A stretch of 64,000 nucleotides of DNA from Vreelandella hamiltonii (GTDB lineage: Bacteria; Pseudomonadota; Gammaproteobacteria; Pseudomonadales; Halomonadaceae): the NCBI RefSeq assembly GCF_014651775.1, contig NZ_BMXN01000004.1, positions 62,001-126,000 of the forward strand, given 5' to 3'. Under the pieces are notes generated by a model, which was not told the DNA's origin, made no database searches, and saw only the letters and a list, made by a program, of their open reading frames with translations. A program made the position numbers and the translations under genes. Of the stretch, positions 16,431 to 25,929 are shown in pieces; within the stretch, counting starts at the first letter, position 1; the number at the start of each line of letters is the position of its first letter.

Positions 16431-19376
16431 CTAGGCGTTCGGGTCAACGGTGATGATGACCCGCACCGAGTCGAGCCGCAGACGAGTATTTTCGATGGCA
16501 TCGCTGAGCGCCTGACGCTCCTGCTTGAGGGCTTCCAGCTCCTCGCTGCGCACCGCCGGGTTGTGCTCTGCCAGCGCCGTCAGGCGGGCCAGCTCGGCAT
16601 CCAGCTGAGCACGCATGCGCGTTTCGGCGGCTTCCACGATGCTGGGCAGCTCCCGCTCGGCCTCGCTCTCCCCTTGGGTCAGCAGGTCACGCAGCTGGTC
16701 ATGACGGCTCTTGATCAGATCACGGGCCAGCGACTTGTTGACCTTCTGCAGATTTTTGCCCAGCCCGGTAAAGGAGATCTTGCTGGTCAGATTGGCCCCT
16801 GACTCATCCAGCAGTACCCGGACGGCCGTGGGGGGCAAAAAGCGGTTCAGGTGCAGCGCTTTAGGCGCCGGGCAGTGGGTGCGGAAGATCAGCTCGGCCA
16901 TCAGTCGTCCACTGGGAATGGCCGGATGGCGCAGCAGCGCCAGGGCAGTATTGCCCATGGTGCCATCCAGAATGCGTCCCATCATCTCGCGCAGCAGCGG
17001 GTGCTCCCAGGAGAGGCGTTGCACGTCATCCCGCGCCAGGGCCTGGGCACGGCTGTAGGTGGCAGAGAAGCCCTCTTCCCCTTTGACCAGCCCCGGCAGC
17101 CCGTCCAGCATGTGCTGGCTGGGCTGCAGGTGCAGCAGGCCATTGCCAATTTCCTGGCTATCGACCCCGAAGATATCCAGCGCACGCTCCACGTAGCGGG
17201 GCAGCGCCGGGTCTTCATCCAGCTCACGTACCGCGTCGATGACCTGTTGCGCCTGGGCCGGGCGGCAGGCGTTCAGCTCCAGCAACCGGTTGCGGCCCGC
17301 GTCGCGCTCGGCCAGTTTGGCGGTGAACATTGCGTGGGTTTCGTCGATGATCTCGGTGAGCGCTTCATCGTCGAGCAGCGCATCGGCCAGCGCGTCGCCA
17401 AAGGCGTCGAACAGGTCGCTGCCAATACCGTGGGGGGCACTGAAAGCGGCCATGCCTTCGTCGTACCAGCGCTGCAGCCGCTCCCCCGGGCTGCCGATGA
17501 AGCTGGGCACGTGCAGCTCGATGGCGTGGCGTTGGCCAATCCGGTCGAGGCGGCCAATCCGCTGCTCCAGCTGGTCCGGGTGTTGGGGCATGTCGAACAT
17601 CACCAGATGACGACAGAACTGGAAGTTGCGGCCTTCGGAGCCGATTTCGGAGCACACCAGCACCTGGCAGCCATCTTCCTCGTCGGCGAAGGCGGCGGCG
17701 GCGCGGTCGCGCTCCACCAGCGACAGCCCTTCGTGGAATACCGGTGCCTGGTAGCCGCCCAGCACACGCAGGCCTTCGGCCAGCCCTTCGGCGGTCTCGC
17801 GGTGGTGGGCAATGACCAGCACCTTGTCGTTGGCAAAACCGTCTTCGCTGTCGTCGCTGAGCTTTTCCAGCAGCCAGTTGACCCGGGGGTCGATATGCCA
17901 CCAGGGTTCACCGTTCAGTGGGTCATTGCTCAGCTCGCGGTACATGGCATCCGGGTAGATCAGTACGTCCGGGTGGTCCATGCCGGTTTCGATGAGCAGC
18001 TCGTCCAGATAGTCCTCGTCGCGCTCCAGGCGGCGCAGCACTCGGCGATAGGCGGAGGGCAGCTCCAGCTTGGTCAGGTGCAGCCGCCGCTCCGGGAAGC
18101 CGCCCACGTGGCGTCGGCTGTTGCGGAACATGACGCGCCCGGTGCCGTGACGGTCGAGCAGCGCATCGCGCAGTTGGGCACGGGCCGCATCCTGCTGTTC
18201 AGAGCTGGCCTCGGCGTTGCACAGCGTCGCCAGCAGGGCCTGGCTGTCGCGGTCGTCGGCGATGGTGGCCACGCGCTCGCGGGCGCTGGGTGTCTGGGGA
18301 AGTTCTTCCAGCGCATCGATGGCGCTGGCCACGGCGACGTAGTGCTGCTCTTCGTCCTTGAAGCGCTCGATGTCGTGGTAGCGCTCCGGGTCCAGCAGGC
18401 GTAGCCGCGCAAAGTGGCTCTCCTGGCCCATCTGCTCGGGGGTGGCGGTGAGCAGCAGCAGGCCGGGGATCTCGGCGGCCAGCTGCTCCACGCACAGGTA
18501 GCCGGGGCCGCTGGTCTCCGGGTGCCAATCCAGGTGATGCGCCTCGTCGACGATCAGCAGGTCGAAACGGCTGGCCAGGGCCTGCTCCTGACGGTGACGA
18601 TTGGCAAACAGCCAGCCCTGGCTGGCCAGCACCAGCTGGGCGCTCTCGAACGGATTGGCGCTGCCGTGGGCCTGGCTCTGATGCTCGTCGAGCAGCGTGA
18701 CGGTCAGCGAGAAGCGGCGCAACAGCTCCACCAGCCACTGGTGAGTCAGGCTATCGGGTACCAGAATCAGCGCGCGCTCTACGCGGCCTGCCAACAGCAG
18801 GCGGTGGAGGATCAAGCCTGCTTCGATGGTCTTGCCAAGTCCCACTTCATCGGCCAGCAGCACCCTGGGGGCGTGGCGGCGTGCGACTTCGTCGGCGATA
18901 TAGAGCTGGTGGGGAATCAGGTCGATGCGCGGCCCGGCAAACCCCAGGGCGCTGTGCTGTTCGATACGCTGAAAGTGATGCAGGGTACGAAAACGCAGGT
19001 CGAACCAGTCGTTGCGATCGACCTGGCCGGTCAGCAGGCGGTCACGGGCCTGGTCGAACTGCATGGTGTCGGCCAGGCGTGCTTCGGGCAGTTCGCGCAG
19101 GTTGCCGTCGCTGTCTTCACCGATATAGGTGATCAGGCCACGGCTCTCTTTGCTGTCGTCCACGATCATCTGCCAGCCGTCGGCTGACAGGACCCGGTCA
19201 CCGCTGCCGAACATGACTCGGGTAAGGGGCGCCTGGCGGGTGTTGTAGGTGCGGGTTTCCTGGCTGGCACTGAACAAGATGGTAACGCTACGGGCGTCGC
19301 AGTTAAGCACGGTGCCAAGCCCAAGCTCGGCCTCACCGTCGCTAATCCAGCGCTGGCCGGGAGAAAAATCGCTCAT
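16431..19376 (-). CDS. rapA: RNA polymerase-associated SWI/SNF ATPase
   Basis: RapA binds core RNA polymerase and promotes its recycling by ATP-driven remodelling. The 981-aa protein (E. coli 968) has the N-terminal tandem Tudor-like segment (GQRWISDGEAELGLGTV), Walker A at about residues 177-183 (DEVGLGKT), the DEAH box (LIVDEAHHL) and LLTATPEQM. The helicase C half contains CSEIGSEGRNFQFC and QRIGRLDRIGQ. The C-terminus ends with a predicted coiled coil (ELEALKQERQALSDAIENTR). All domains appear intact. It is 115 bp downstream of the TlpA-fusion gene on the same strand and probably has its own promoter. Confidence 0.96.
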   Translation of the reverse strand: MSDFSPGQRWISDGEAELGLGTVLNCDARSVTILFSASQETRTYNTRQAPLTRVMFGSGDRVLSADGWQMIVDDSKESRGLITYIGEDSDGNLRELPEARLADTMQFDQARDRLLTGQVDRNDWFDLRFRTLHHFQRIEQHSALGFAGPRIDLIPHQLYIADEVARRHAPRVLLADEVGLGKTIEAGLILHRLLLAGRVERALILVPDSLTHQWLVELLRRFSLTVTLLDEHQSQAHGSANPFESAQLVLASQGWLFANRHRQEQALASRFDLLIVDEAHHLDWHPETSGPGYLCVEQLAAEIPGLLLLTATPEQMGQESHFARLRLLDPERYHDIERFKDEEQHYVAVASAIDALEELPQTPSARERVATIADDRDSQALLATLCNAEASSEQQDAARAQLRDALLDRHGTGRVMFRNSRRHVGGFPERRLHLTKLELPSAYRRVLRRLERDEDYLDELLIETGMDHPDVLIYPDAMYRELSNDPLNGEPWWHIDPRVNWLLEKLSDDSEDGFANDKVLVIAHHRETAEGLAEGLRVLGGYQAPVFHEGLSLVERDRAAAAFADEEDGCQVLVCSEIGSEGRNFQFCRHLVMFDMPQHPDQLEQRIGRLDRIGQRHAIELHVPSFIGSPGERLQRWYDEGMAAFSAPHGIGSDLFDAFGDALADALLDDEALTEIIDETHAMFTAKLAERDAGRNRLLELNACRPAQAQQVIDAVRELDEDPALPRYVERALDIFGVDSQEIGNGLLHLQPSQHMLDGLPGLVKGEEGFSATYSRAQALARDDVQRLSWEHPLLREMMGRILDGTMGNTALALLRHPAIPSGRLMAELIFRTHCPAPKALHLNRFLPPTAVRVLLDESGANLTSKISFTGLGKNLQKVNKSLARDLIKSRHDQLRDLLTQGESEAERELPSIVEAAETRMRAQLDAELARLTALAEHNPAVRSEELEALKQERQALSDAIENTRLRLDSVRVIITVDPNA

Positions 19377-19450
19377 GATGCCTCGAGGAAGTCGTCAAAA
19401 TCGGGTCGCTCGCCACCGGGAATGGGCCTCGGTGGCAGACAGGGCGGGGG

Positions 19451-19479
19451 ATTCTAACGCAAAGCAGCGAGGGGATTAA
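19451..19479 (-). promoter_or_regulatory. Candidate rapA promoter
   Basis: Read on the minus strand, TTAATC (19474-19479) and TAGAAT (19451-19456) are 17 bp apart, about 75 bases before the rapA start. The -10 is good and the -35 weak. Confidence 0.4.
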
Positions 19480-19491
19480 GGGCTATCATGG

Positions 19492-20295
19492 TCAATCGTT
19501 CAGCCAGCGCTCCAGGTGAGCGCGGGTGAGTTCACCGACGTGCACGTCCAGTGTTCGCCCTTGGGCGTCGAACAATACGGTCGTGGGCAGGCCGGGGGCT
19601 GCGAATTCGGCCATCAGCAGCTGCCGAGGGTCGCGCAGTGCATGACGAAACACCAGCTGCTGTTCATCCAGGTAGCGCACGATGGGCAACAGGTCTTCGC
19701 CCTGGTTGACCACCACCACGCTGACCCCCTCCATCTGGTCTGCGGCTTCCAGCAACGGCATTTCGCGGAGGCAGGGCGGGCACCAGGTGGCCCACAGGTT
19801 GACCATCAGCAGGTCACCCTGCGCATCGAGGGAGGCCAGATTCACCGGGTTGCCGTCCAGGTCTTCCAGGGTGATGTCCGGCACGGACGCCACCGCAAAG
19901 GAGGGCCCCAGCGGCGCCAGGGTGACCAGAACCAGCCAGAGGCTGGCGGCACCTACGGTCATGGCCAGGCCGCCGAGCATGGCCAGCAGCCGTACACGCA
20001 GTGCCCAGGCGGTCCATACAAGGCCCGCCACCATGCCGCCAAGGGCATTGAAACCTGGCTGCCACAGCTTGAGGGCATCCAGCGGCGCCTCACTGTAGCT
20101 CTCCCAGTGTAGAATGACGAACACGGCACGAGCGCCGACCAGCCATACCAGCAGCAAGCCGTTGAACCAGCGCGTGTGCTGCTGGGCACTCAGCCCCAGC
20201 AGGTAGCGGCTGCTCACCAGCAGCATGAGCGCCACACCCAGGGCGTAGAGGCGTGGCGTCGAGATCAGCAGCGGGCCAAGTGCAATGGCATTCAT
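19492..20295 (-). CDS. Lgt-like membrane domain fused to TlpA-type thioredoxin
   Basis: The 267-aa protein has about four N-terminal membrane segments (residues 5-125) resembling prolipoprotein diacylglyceryl transferase in layout (FNALGGMVAGL). A periplasmic thioredoxin domain follows with WATWCPPC, placing the redox cysteines near residues 171-175, and a cis-Pro region GLPTTVLFD. It probably reduces disulfides in periplasmic partners. The Lgt part is shortened and no Lgt catalytic signature is seen, so it likely only anchors the protein. I chose ATG 20295 (MNAIALGPLL) over a GTG eight codons upstream by resemblance to pseudomonad homologues. It is divergent from the 78-aa membrane protein gene. 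Confidence 0.82.
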   Translation of the reverse strand: MNAIALGPLLISTPRLYALGVALMLLVSSRYLLGLSAQQHTRWFNGLLLVWLVGARAVFVILHWESYSEAPLDALKLWQPGFNALGGMVAGLVWTAWALRVRLLAMLGGLAMTVGAASLWLVLVTLAPLGPSFAVASVPDITLEDLDGNPVNLASLDAQGDLLMVNLWATWCPPCLREMPLLEAADQMEGVSVVVVNQGEDLLPIVRYLDEQQLVFRHALRDPRQLLMAEFAAPGLPTTVLFDAQGRTLDVHVGELTRAHLERWLND

Positions 20296-20361
20296 CAGTT
20301 TGTCCGTAAGCAGGTACACTGATTCACCATATCATGCATGCAACACATCACGGAGAGGTCG

Positions 20362-20598
20362 ATGTCGCAAACTTCCTTTGACCGCCTGCGCGCCCTGGCG
20401 ATTGGCTCACAGGCGTTGGGGCTAACGCTCATTATCACCCTGGAAACCGTGATGGGCGACGCCGCCCGGCCCTGGCAGGGGGGCGTGCTGGCGGCCATGG
20501 TGGGCGTGGCGCTGTCCATTGCCACGCTGCGCTGGTACCGCGCCAAGCGCCGCCAGAAGCAGCAAGCGGAAGCTGCGCGTGACCGCCACGATGGTTAA
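20362..20598 (+). CDS. Small two-helix membrane protein
   Basis: The 78-aa product has two hydrophobic segments (about residues 12-31 and 40-57) and a very basic, Gln-rich tail (RWYRAKRRQKQQAEAARDRHDG broken by the membrane edge). I do not recognise a family. The ATG at 20362 has GGAGAGG upstream. Its stop lies eight bases inside the phospholipase gene, so the two are translationally coupled. It may help the lipoprotein enzyme at the membrane, but this is inference only. Confidence 0.65.
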   Translation: MSQTSFDRLRALAIGSQALGLTLIITLETVMGDAARPWQGGVLAAMVGVALSIATLRWYRAKRRQKQQAEAARDRHDG

Positions 20599-22144
20599 CG
20601 CCCTGTGGGGCATGCGCGTAGCTTGGCTATTACTGCTCTGCAGCCTGCTGGTGGGGTGCACCCACGCCGTGGTGCGTGACCACCATAGTGCGCTTTCGCT
20701 CAGCGACGCCCGCGAGACCTGGCTGGGTACCCAGGTGGCGCAGGCCATGGCGGAACAGACGGCGCCAGACGGTTTTGCGCTGCTGGCCAATGGCCAGGAG
20801 GCCTTCGCCGTGCGGGCAGGGCTGATCAGCCAGGCGCAGCGGGAGTTGAACATTCAGACCTACCTGCTGGGCGATGGGCAAACCACGCGGCTGGTGCTGT
20901 CGCGCCTGATGGAGGCCGCCGAACAGGGCGTGCGTGTACGCCTGCTGGTCGATGATATCGGGGCGGTGGGGCAAGGCGACCGCCTGGCGGCCTTGGCCAG
21001 CCATCCCAATATCCATGTGCGGGTATACAACCCGCTGCCGGTGGGGCGCGGCCATCTGGTCACCCGGGTGCTCGCATCGGCGGTCAATCCCGGCCAGCAG
21101 CATCGGCGCATGCACAACAAACTGTGGATTGCCGATAACAGCGTGGCTATCGTCGGCGGGCGTAATCTGGGCGATGAGTACTTCGATGCCAATGACGCGC
21201 GCAACTTTGCCGACCTGGATGTGGTGACGATAGGTGATGTGGTGCCTGCGCTGTCGGAAAGCTTCGATCTTTACTGGAACCATGGCCTGTCCCAACCCAT
21301 CGAGCGCTATCACCAGGCTGACGCCTCTGCCTGGCAAGCGCTGAAGGTGTCGCTGGACGAGTGGCTGGAGGAGCACGCCGACTCCTCTTACTTCACCGGT
21401 TTGCGTCAGCAGCCTCGCCAGGCGCCGCCGTGGGAAACCCTGCACTGGGGGGAAGGGCTGGCGCTATGGGATGCCCCTGGCAAACTGGCTCAGGCTGGCG
21501 CGCCAGACTGGCAGGACACCCTGTTGGGCGATCTGACCCAAGCCACCCATCTCGATGAGCGACTGGTACTGATTTCGGCCTATTTCGTGCCCACCGAGCG
21601 GGGGGTGAGGCGCCTGGTCGAGCTGTCGGAGCAGGGGGTCGAGGTCGATATCATCACCAACTCTCTGGAATCCACCGACGCGGCCGTGGTGCATGGCCCT
21701 TATGCGCCATGGCGGGCGACTCTGCTGGAGAGCGGTGTCAGCCTCTATGAAATGCGGCCTGAACAGGAGGGCGGTGCAGGCGCGGAGCGCGAGGAGATGC
21801 GCGTGCCAGGGGCCTCTGCCTCGGCGCTGCATATCAAAGCCATCCTGTTCGATGATCAGCTGTTCGTCGGTTCGTTCAACGTGGACCCGCGTTCGGTGCT
21901 GTGGAATACCGAAGTCGGCGTGCTGATGCGCAGTGCGTCGCTGGTGGATGCTTTCGACACGTTGGTGAGCGTGGGTCAGGACCCGGCGATCAGCTATCAG
22001 GTGCGGCTGGATGAGCAAGGGCAGCTGGTCTGGCAGTGGCAGCAGGAAGGGCAGCTGGCGGTGCTGACCGAAGAGCCCGGAGGCTGGTGGCGACACTTCA
22101 ATGCCTGGATCAGTCGTGTGCTGCGCCTGGAAAAGTGGTTATAA
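20591..22144 (+). CDS. Phospholipase D-family lipoprotein, cardiolipin synthase C-like
   Basis: The 517-aa protein begins with a lipoprotein signal peptide ending in the lipobox LLVGC (lipidated Cys at about residue 23). It has two HKD motifs: HNKLWIAD at about 175-182, and HIKAILFD in the C-terminal half followed by GSFNVDPRS. This arrangement matches the ClsC/YmdC branch, which makes cardiolipin from phosphatidylglycerol and phosphatidylethanolamine. Other phosphatidyltransferase reactions remain possible. Both HKD motifs are complete, so activity is expected. The start overlaps the small membrane protein gene by eight bases. Upstream in-frame codons back to 20519 lack a signal peptide. Confidence 0.88.
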   Translation: MVNALWGMRVAWLLLLCSLLVGCTHAVVRDHHSALSLSDARETWLGTQVAQAMAEQTAPDGFALLANGQEAFAVRAGLISQAQRELNIQTYLLGDGQTTRLVLSRLMEAAEQGVRVRLLVDDIGAVGQGDRLAALASHPNIHVRVYNPLPVGRGHLVTRVLASAVNPGQQHRRMHNKLWIADNSVAIVGGRNLGDEYFDANDARNFADLDVVTIGDVVPALSESFDLYWNHGLSQPIERYHQADASAWQALKVSLDEWLEEHADSSYFTGLRQQPRQAPPWETLHWGEGLALWDAPGKLAQAGAPDWQDTLLGDLTQATHLDERLVLISAYFVPTERGVRRLVELSEQGVEVDIITNSLESTDAAVVHGPYAPWRATLLESGVSLYEMRPEQEGGAGAEREEMRVPGASASALHIKAILFDDQLFVGSFNVDPRSVLWNTEVGVLMRSASLVDAFDTLVSVGQDPAISYQVRLDEQGQLVWQWQQEGQLAVLTEEPGGWWRHFNAWISRVLRLEKWL

Positions 22145-22263
22145 GCACTTCATCATGAAGCGTTGGAAAGCGTTGCTTGTGTTTTTGGCGTTCCGGTTCC
22201 AGATTAAGGGGAGCCTCGCGTCGGAGAGTCGAGGCACTCAACACACTGGGAGCGACAAATAAC

Positions 22264-23472
22264 ATGATCAACAAGCGCGCATTAGCCACCGCCATTGCGG
22301 CCTCTACCATGGCCCTGACAGGGGTGGCCCAGGCGGAAGTCAAAGTGGGCTTCCTGGGCGGCTTTACCGGGGGGATCGAAAGCCTGACGCCGCCTATTTT
22401 CGAGGGGGCCAAGCTCGCCGTTGCCCAGATCAACGAACAGGGGGGCGTGCTGGGCGGCCAGACGCTGGTCATGCCGTCAGGGGATACGACCTGCTCGGAT
22501 GCATCGGCCGCGTCCAACGCCGCCGACCGTATGGTCAATACTGAAAACGTCACCGCCATCGTCGGTGCGCTGTGCACCGGGGCCACGATTGCTGCGGCCA
22601 ATAACGCGGCCATCCCCGGCGGCGTGATGATGGTGTCTCCCGCCTCCACCGCGCCTGCGGTGTCCGAGCTGAACGATAACGACCTGGTGTTCCGTACCGT
22701 GCCGTCCGACGCCTTCCAGGGCGAAATGCTGGCCAAACTGCTGCTGGACAAGGGCATCGACTACGTCGCCGTCACGTTCGTGAACAACGACTATGGCCGT
22801 GGCCTTTCTGACGCCTTCAGCGCGGCCTTCACGGCGGGCGGTGGCGAAGTGGCCGAAAATCTGGCCCACGAAGACAACCGTGCCGACTACCGCTCCGAAC
22901 TGGGCTCCCTCTCCGCCAGTGGCGCCGACACCCTGGTCGTGCTGGCCTATGCCGACACCTCTGGCCAGACCGTGCTGCGTCAAGCCTATGAGAGTGGCAT
23001 GTTCACCCAGTACGTGGGTGCCGACGGCATGGTAGGAGACAGCCTGGTGCAGGCGATTGGTGCCGATGTCCTCGATGGCATGATCGCCACGCGCCCCGGT
23101 AGCCCGGAGCTGCCCGGCACGGAACTGTTCAATAGCGCCGCCGAAGCCGCGGGCATCGACCCCAGCGCGGTGTTTGCCGCCCAGGCGTACGATGCGGCTT
23201 TCCTGATTGCCCTGGCCATCGAGCAGAACGGCAGCGCCGAGCGTGAAGGATTGTCGGAAGCGCTGCGCAGCGTTTCCAGCGCGCCGGGTGAAGTGATTCT
23301 GCCGGGCGAATGGGAAAAAGCGGTGGCGCTGATTGCCGAAGGCACCGAGATCAACTACGAAGGCGCTTCCGGCTCTCATGAGTTCGACGAGAACGGCGAT
23401 GTGCCCGGCGTGGTGGTCGAGATGGTGGTCGAGAACGGCACCTTCACCACCAAAGGGTTGGTAGAGCCATAA
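22264..23472 (+). CDS. livK: Branched-chain amino acid-type ABC transporter substrate-binding protein
   Basis: The 402-aa protein has a clear signal peptide (MINKRALATAIAAS to VAQA, cleaved near residue 24) followed by EVKVGFLGGFTGGIE, the start of a type I periplasmic-binding fold of the LivJ/LivK family. The ligand may be a branched-chain amino acid, an amide or another amino acid; sequence alone does not tell. The gene is on the plus strand and converges on livM. It therefore has its own promoter and the usual excess expression of binding protein. The ATG at 22264 fits the signal peptide; the longer open frame does not. Confidence 0.9.
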   Translation: MINKRALATAIAASTMALTGVAQAEVKVGFLGGFTGGIESLTPPIFEGAKLAVAQINEQGGVLGGQTLVMPSGDTTCSDASAASNAADRMVNTENVTAIVGALCTGATIAAANNAAIPGGVMMVSPASTAPAVSELNDNDLVFRTVPSDAFQGEMLAKLLLDKGIDYVAVTFVNNDYGRGLSDAFSAAFTAGGGEVAENLAHEDNRADYRSELGSLSASGADTLVVLAYADTSGQTVLRQAYESGMFTQYVGADGMVGDSLVQAIGADVLDGMIATRPGSPELPGTELFNSAAEAAGIDPSAVFAAQAYDAAFLIALAIEQNGSAEREGLSEALRSVSSAPGEVILPGEWEKAVALIAEGTEINYEGASGSHEFDENGDVPGVVVEMVVENGTFTTKGLVEP

Positions 23473-23511
23473 CCCTGGACGCAGTACTGGTCAACTGACC
23501 GCCCACAAACG

Positions 23512-23542
23512 AATGCCCGGCCATGATTGGCCGGGCATTTTG
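23512..23542. terminator. Terminator between livK and livM
   Basis: An 11-bp perfect inverted repeat (23512-23522 with 23529-23539) is followed by a short T-run on the plus strand. It separates two convergent genes and may work in both directions. Confidence 0.85.
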
Positions 23543-23583
23543 CATTGTGGTGAGTGTTATTGGGGTAAGCGTTACGGGGCGTG

Positions 23584-24909
23584 TTATCCGTGGGTCTTGA
23601 TCTTCTCGGGCAGCAGCCCCTTGGGAGCAAAGCGCAGTACCAGGGTGATCAGCATGCCAATCACCAGCACCCTGGCCTGGAGAGCTCGGCTGTCCATGTT
23701 GCCCGGTGCCTCCCAGCCAAAGGCGCTTTCGCCCAGCGAGACGAACAGCTGCATCAAGAACAGCGCCAGCGGTTCCGACATGATCCAGATGATATAGACC
23801 GCCACGGCACCAAAGATCGTGCCCAGGTTATTGCCCGGGCCGCCCAGAATCACCATCACCAGCACCAGGAAGGTGTGGTTGAGGGGCAGGTAGCCTTGCG
23901 GGTCGAACAGGCTGTTGAAGGTGCCCAGCATGCCGCCCCCCAGGCCCATCAGAATGCAGCCCAGCACGAAAATCTCCAGGCGGCGCTTGTTGATGTCCTT
24001 GCCCATGGCCGATGACGAGACTTCGTTGTCACGGATGGCGCGAATCATGCGCCCCCAGGGCGCGTGGTAGGCGCGATGGAGCAGGAAGAAGATGACCGCG
24101 ATGACCACCGCCGTGAGCGATAGATACACCGCGCGTGCCAGCGTAAAGCCCAGCTCGGCGGGGCCAGGGGTTGGCCAGGGGAGCGGAGACACCGTGGCCG
24201 TGCCCCGGGTGAGCCAGTCGGAATTCTTCAGAAACGCCTTGATGATTTCTGCAATGCCCAGCGTGGCAATGGCAAGGTAGTCGCTGCGCAGGCCCAGGCA
24301 GACATGGCCGATCAGGTAGCCCACGCCGCCTGCCAGGGCACCGCCGACGATCCAGCCGACCCAGGCTGGCAGGCCGAAACCGCCGACGAAACCTGCCTGG
24401 GATTGAATCTGGCTGGTGACATCGCGCAGCAGGCTGATGACCACCAGGTAGAGCACCACGGCCAGCACCACGGCCACCACGGTACGCAGTTTTTTCGGCA
24501 CGCCCAGGCGGTCGAGACGCGTGGCGCCCAGCACCACCACGAAAGCCGCCAGGCCGTAGAGCAACACGCGACCGAGTTCGCCAGGCAGCTCGCTGCCCCA
24601 GAAAGCATCGTTGACCGGCACACTGAACAGCATGGCGCAGAAGCCACCCAGCGCCACGAAGCCCATGACGCCCGCATTGAACTGGCCCGCGTACCCCCAC
24701 TGAATGGTCAGGCCCAGCGCCAGGATGGCATAGCAGGCGGCTTCGACCAGCATACGGGTGCTGTAAGCCGATCCCATGATGGCATAGACCGCCAGAATGG
24801 CCGCAAACAGCGCGCCGAACAGCACCAGCTCACGAATCGGGAACCGGCGTTTGGGCGTAGCATCCTGCGGCGTGTAGTCGGGGTTGCGCAGCTTCGATGA
24901 AGGGTTCAT
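23584..24909 (-). CDS. livM: Branched-chain amino acid-type ABC transporter permease
   Basis: The 441-aa inner-membrane protein has a long N-terminal extension (FPIRELVLFGALFAAILAVY) and about ten membrane segments. The LivM-type conserved core includes YLAIATLGIAEIIK, RAIRDNEVSSSAMG and VLVMVILGGPGNNLGTIFGA (overlapping family patches). It pairs with LivH to form the channel. Its ATG overlaps the livH stop (ATGA), indicating coupling. It is longer than E. coli LivM (about 425 aa) only slightly. Confidence 0.92.
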   Translation of the reverse strand: MNPSSKLRNPDYTPQDATPKRRFPIRELVLFGALFAAILAVYAIMGSAYSTRMLVEAACYAILALGLTIQWGYAGQFNAGVMGFVALGGFCAMLFSVPVNDAFWGSELPGELGRVLLYGLAAFVVVLGATRLDRLGVPKKLRTVVAVVLAVVLYLVVISLLRDVTSQIQSQAGFVGGFGLPAWVGWIVGGALAGGVGYLIGHVCLGLRSDYLAIATLGIAEIIKAFLKNSDWLTRGTATVSPLPWPTPGPAELGFTLARAVYLSLTAVVIAVIFFLLHRAYHAPWGRMIRAIRDNEVSSSAMGKDINKRRLEIFVLGCILMGLGGGMLGTFNSLFDPQGYLPLNHTFLVLVMVILGGPGNNLGTIFGAVAVYIIWIMSEPLALFLMQLFVSLGESAFGWEAPGNMDSRALQARVLVIGMLITLVLRFAPKGLLPEKIKTHG

Positions 24910-25913
24910 TGGATCACCTTGCCTTTAAACAGACCGGTGGGACGCCATACGAGAATGGCCACCAGGATAAAGAAGGGCACCACGATCTTGTACTCCGTGC
25001 TCACGAACGCCAGGTTCGACGGCAGCTCCAGCCAGGCGGGCAAGTTGTCGCGGAAGGGGCGTAACAGCACGTTCCAGTTGAAGACGGCCAGGGTCTCGGC
25101 AAAGCCCACCACGAACCCGCCGGCAATGGCGCCGTAAGGGTGCCCCACGCCGCCCACGATGGCCGCTGCAAAGATCGGCAGCAGCAGGAAGAAGCTCAGG
25201 TCCGGCTTGAAGGTGACATCCAGCGACAGCAGCGTACCGGCGATGGCCGCCAGGCCCCCTGCAATCACCCAGGTCACCGCCACGATGGTGTTGGTATTGA
25301 TGCCCGACGCCTGGGCCAGCTCCGGGTTGTCCGACATGGCGCGCATGGCCTTGCCCAACCGTGAGCGATTCAGAAAGACGTGCAGCGCAATGACGGCTAC
25401 CAGGGTGATCACGAACAGGTAAATCTGTGGTTCAGTGATCACGATGGGCGCACGGACCCCTTCGAAGGGCAGGGCAATGCGGAAGATTTCCTTGCGGTCA
25501 TCCACGTAAAGGCTTTGCCCGCCGGTACCGGCAAACAGACGAATCAGGCCCTGCAGCATCAGGGTGACACCGAGGGAGCCAATCACCATGACGATGGGCT
25601 TGACGCCGTGGGCACGCAGCGGCTTGTAAAAGGCCTTGTCGATGCCCACCGCCAGCAGCGCGGTCAAGAGCATGGCCAGGGGCAGCATGACCAGTGCGGT
25701 CGGCACGCCTATGCTGGGGCCGACCGCCGGGAAGGCGGTGGTCAGCAGCAGCACCATGAAGGCGCCGAAGGTCATCATGTCGGCGTGGGCAAAGTGCGCA
25801 AAGCGCATGATGCTGAAGATCAGCGTGACGCCAATTGCCCCGATGGCATAGATCGAGCCTGTCACGCTGCCCGCGATCACCACGTTATTGATAAAAAAGA
25901 CCAGTTCGTTCAC
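24906..25913 (-). CDS. livH: Branched-chain amino acid-type ABC transporter permease
   Basis: The 335-aa protein has about eight membrane segments and the LivH-type motifs SIYAIGAIGVTLIF near the N-terminus and GRAMRA-like LGKAMRAMSDNPELA in the cytoplasmic loop. The GTG at 25911-25913 (VNELVFFINN) is preceded by GGGGGAG and fits the family N-terminus; the open frame extends 41 codons further without similarity. It lies 16 bp after livF and overlaps livM, so livGFHM form one operon. Confidence 0.92.
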   Translation of the reverse strand: MNELVFFINNVVIAGSVTGSIYAIGAIGVTLIFSIMRFAHFAHADMMTFGAFMVLLLTTAFPAVGPSIGVPTALVMLPLAMLLTALLAVGIDKAFYKPLRAHGVKPIVMVIGSLGVTLMLQGLIRLFAGTGGQSLYVDDRKEIFRIALPFEGVRAPIVITEPQIYLFVITLVAVIALHVFLNRSRLGKAMRAMSDNPELAQASGINTNTIVAVTWVIAGGLAAIAGTLLSLDVTFKPDLSFFLLLPIFAAAIVGGVGHPYGAIAGGFVVGFAETLAVFNWNVLLRPFRDNLPAWLELPSNLAFVSTEYKIVVPFFILVAILVWRPTGLFKGKVIQ

Positions 25914-25929
25914 AGGTTTCTCCCCCGGG

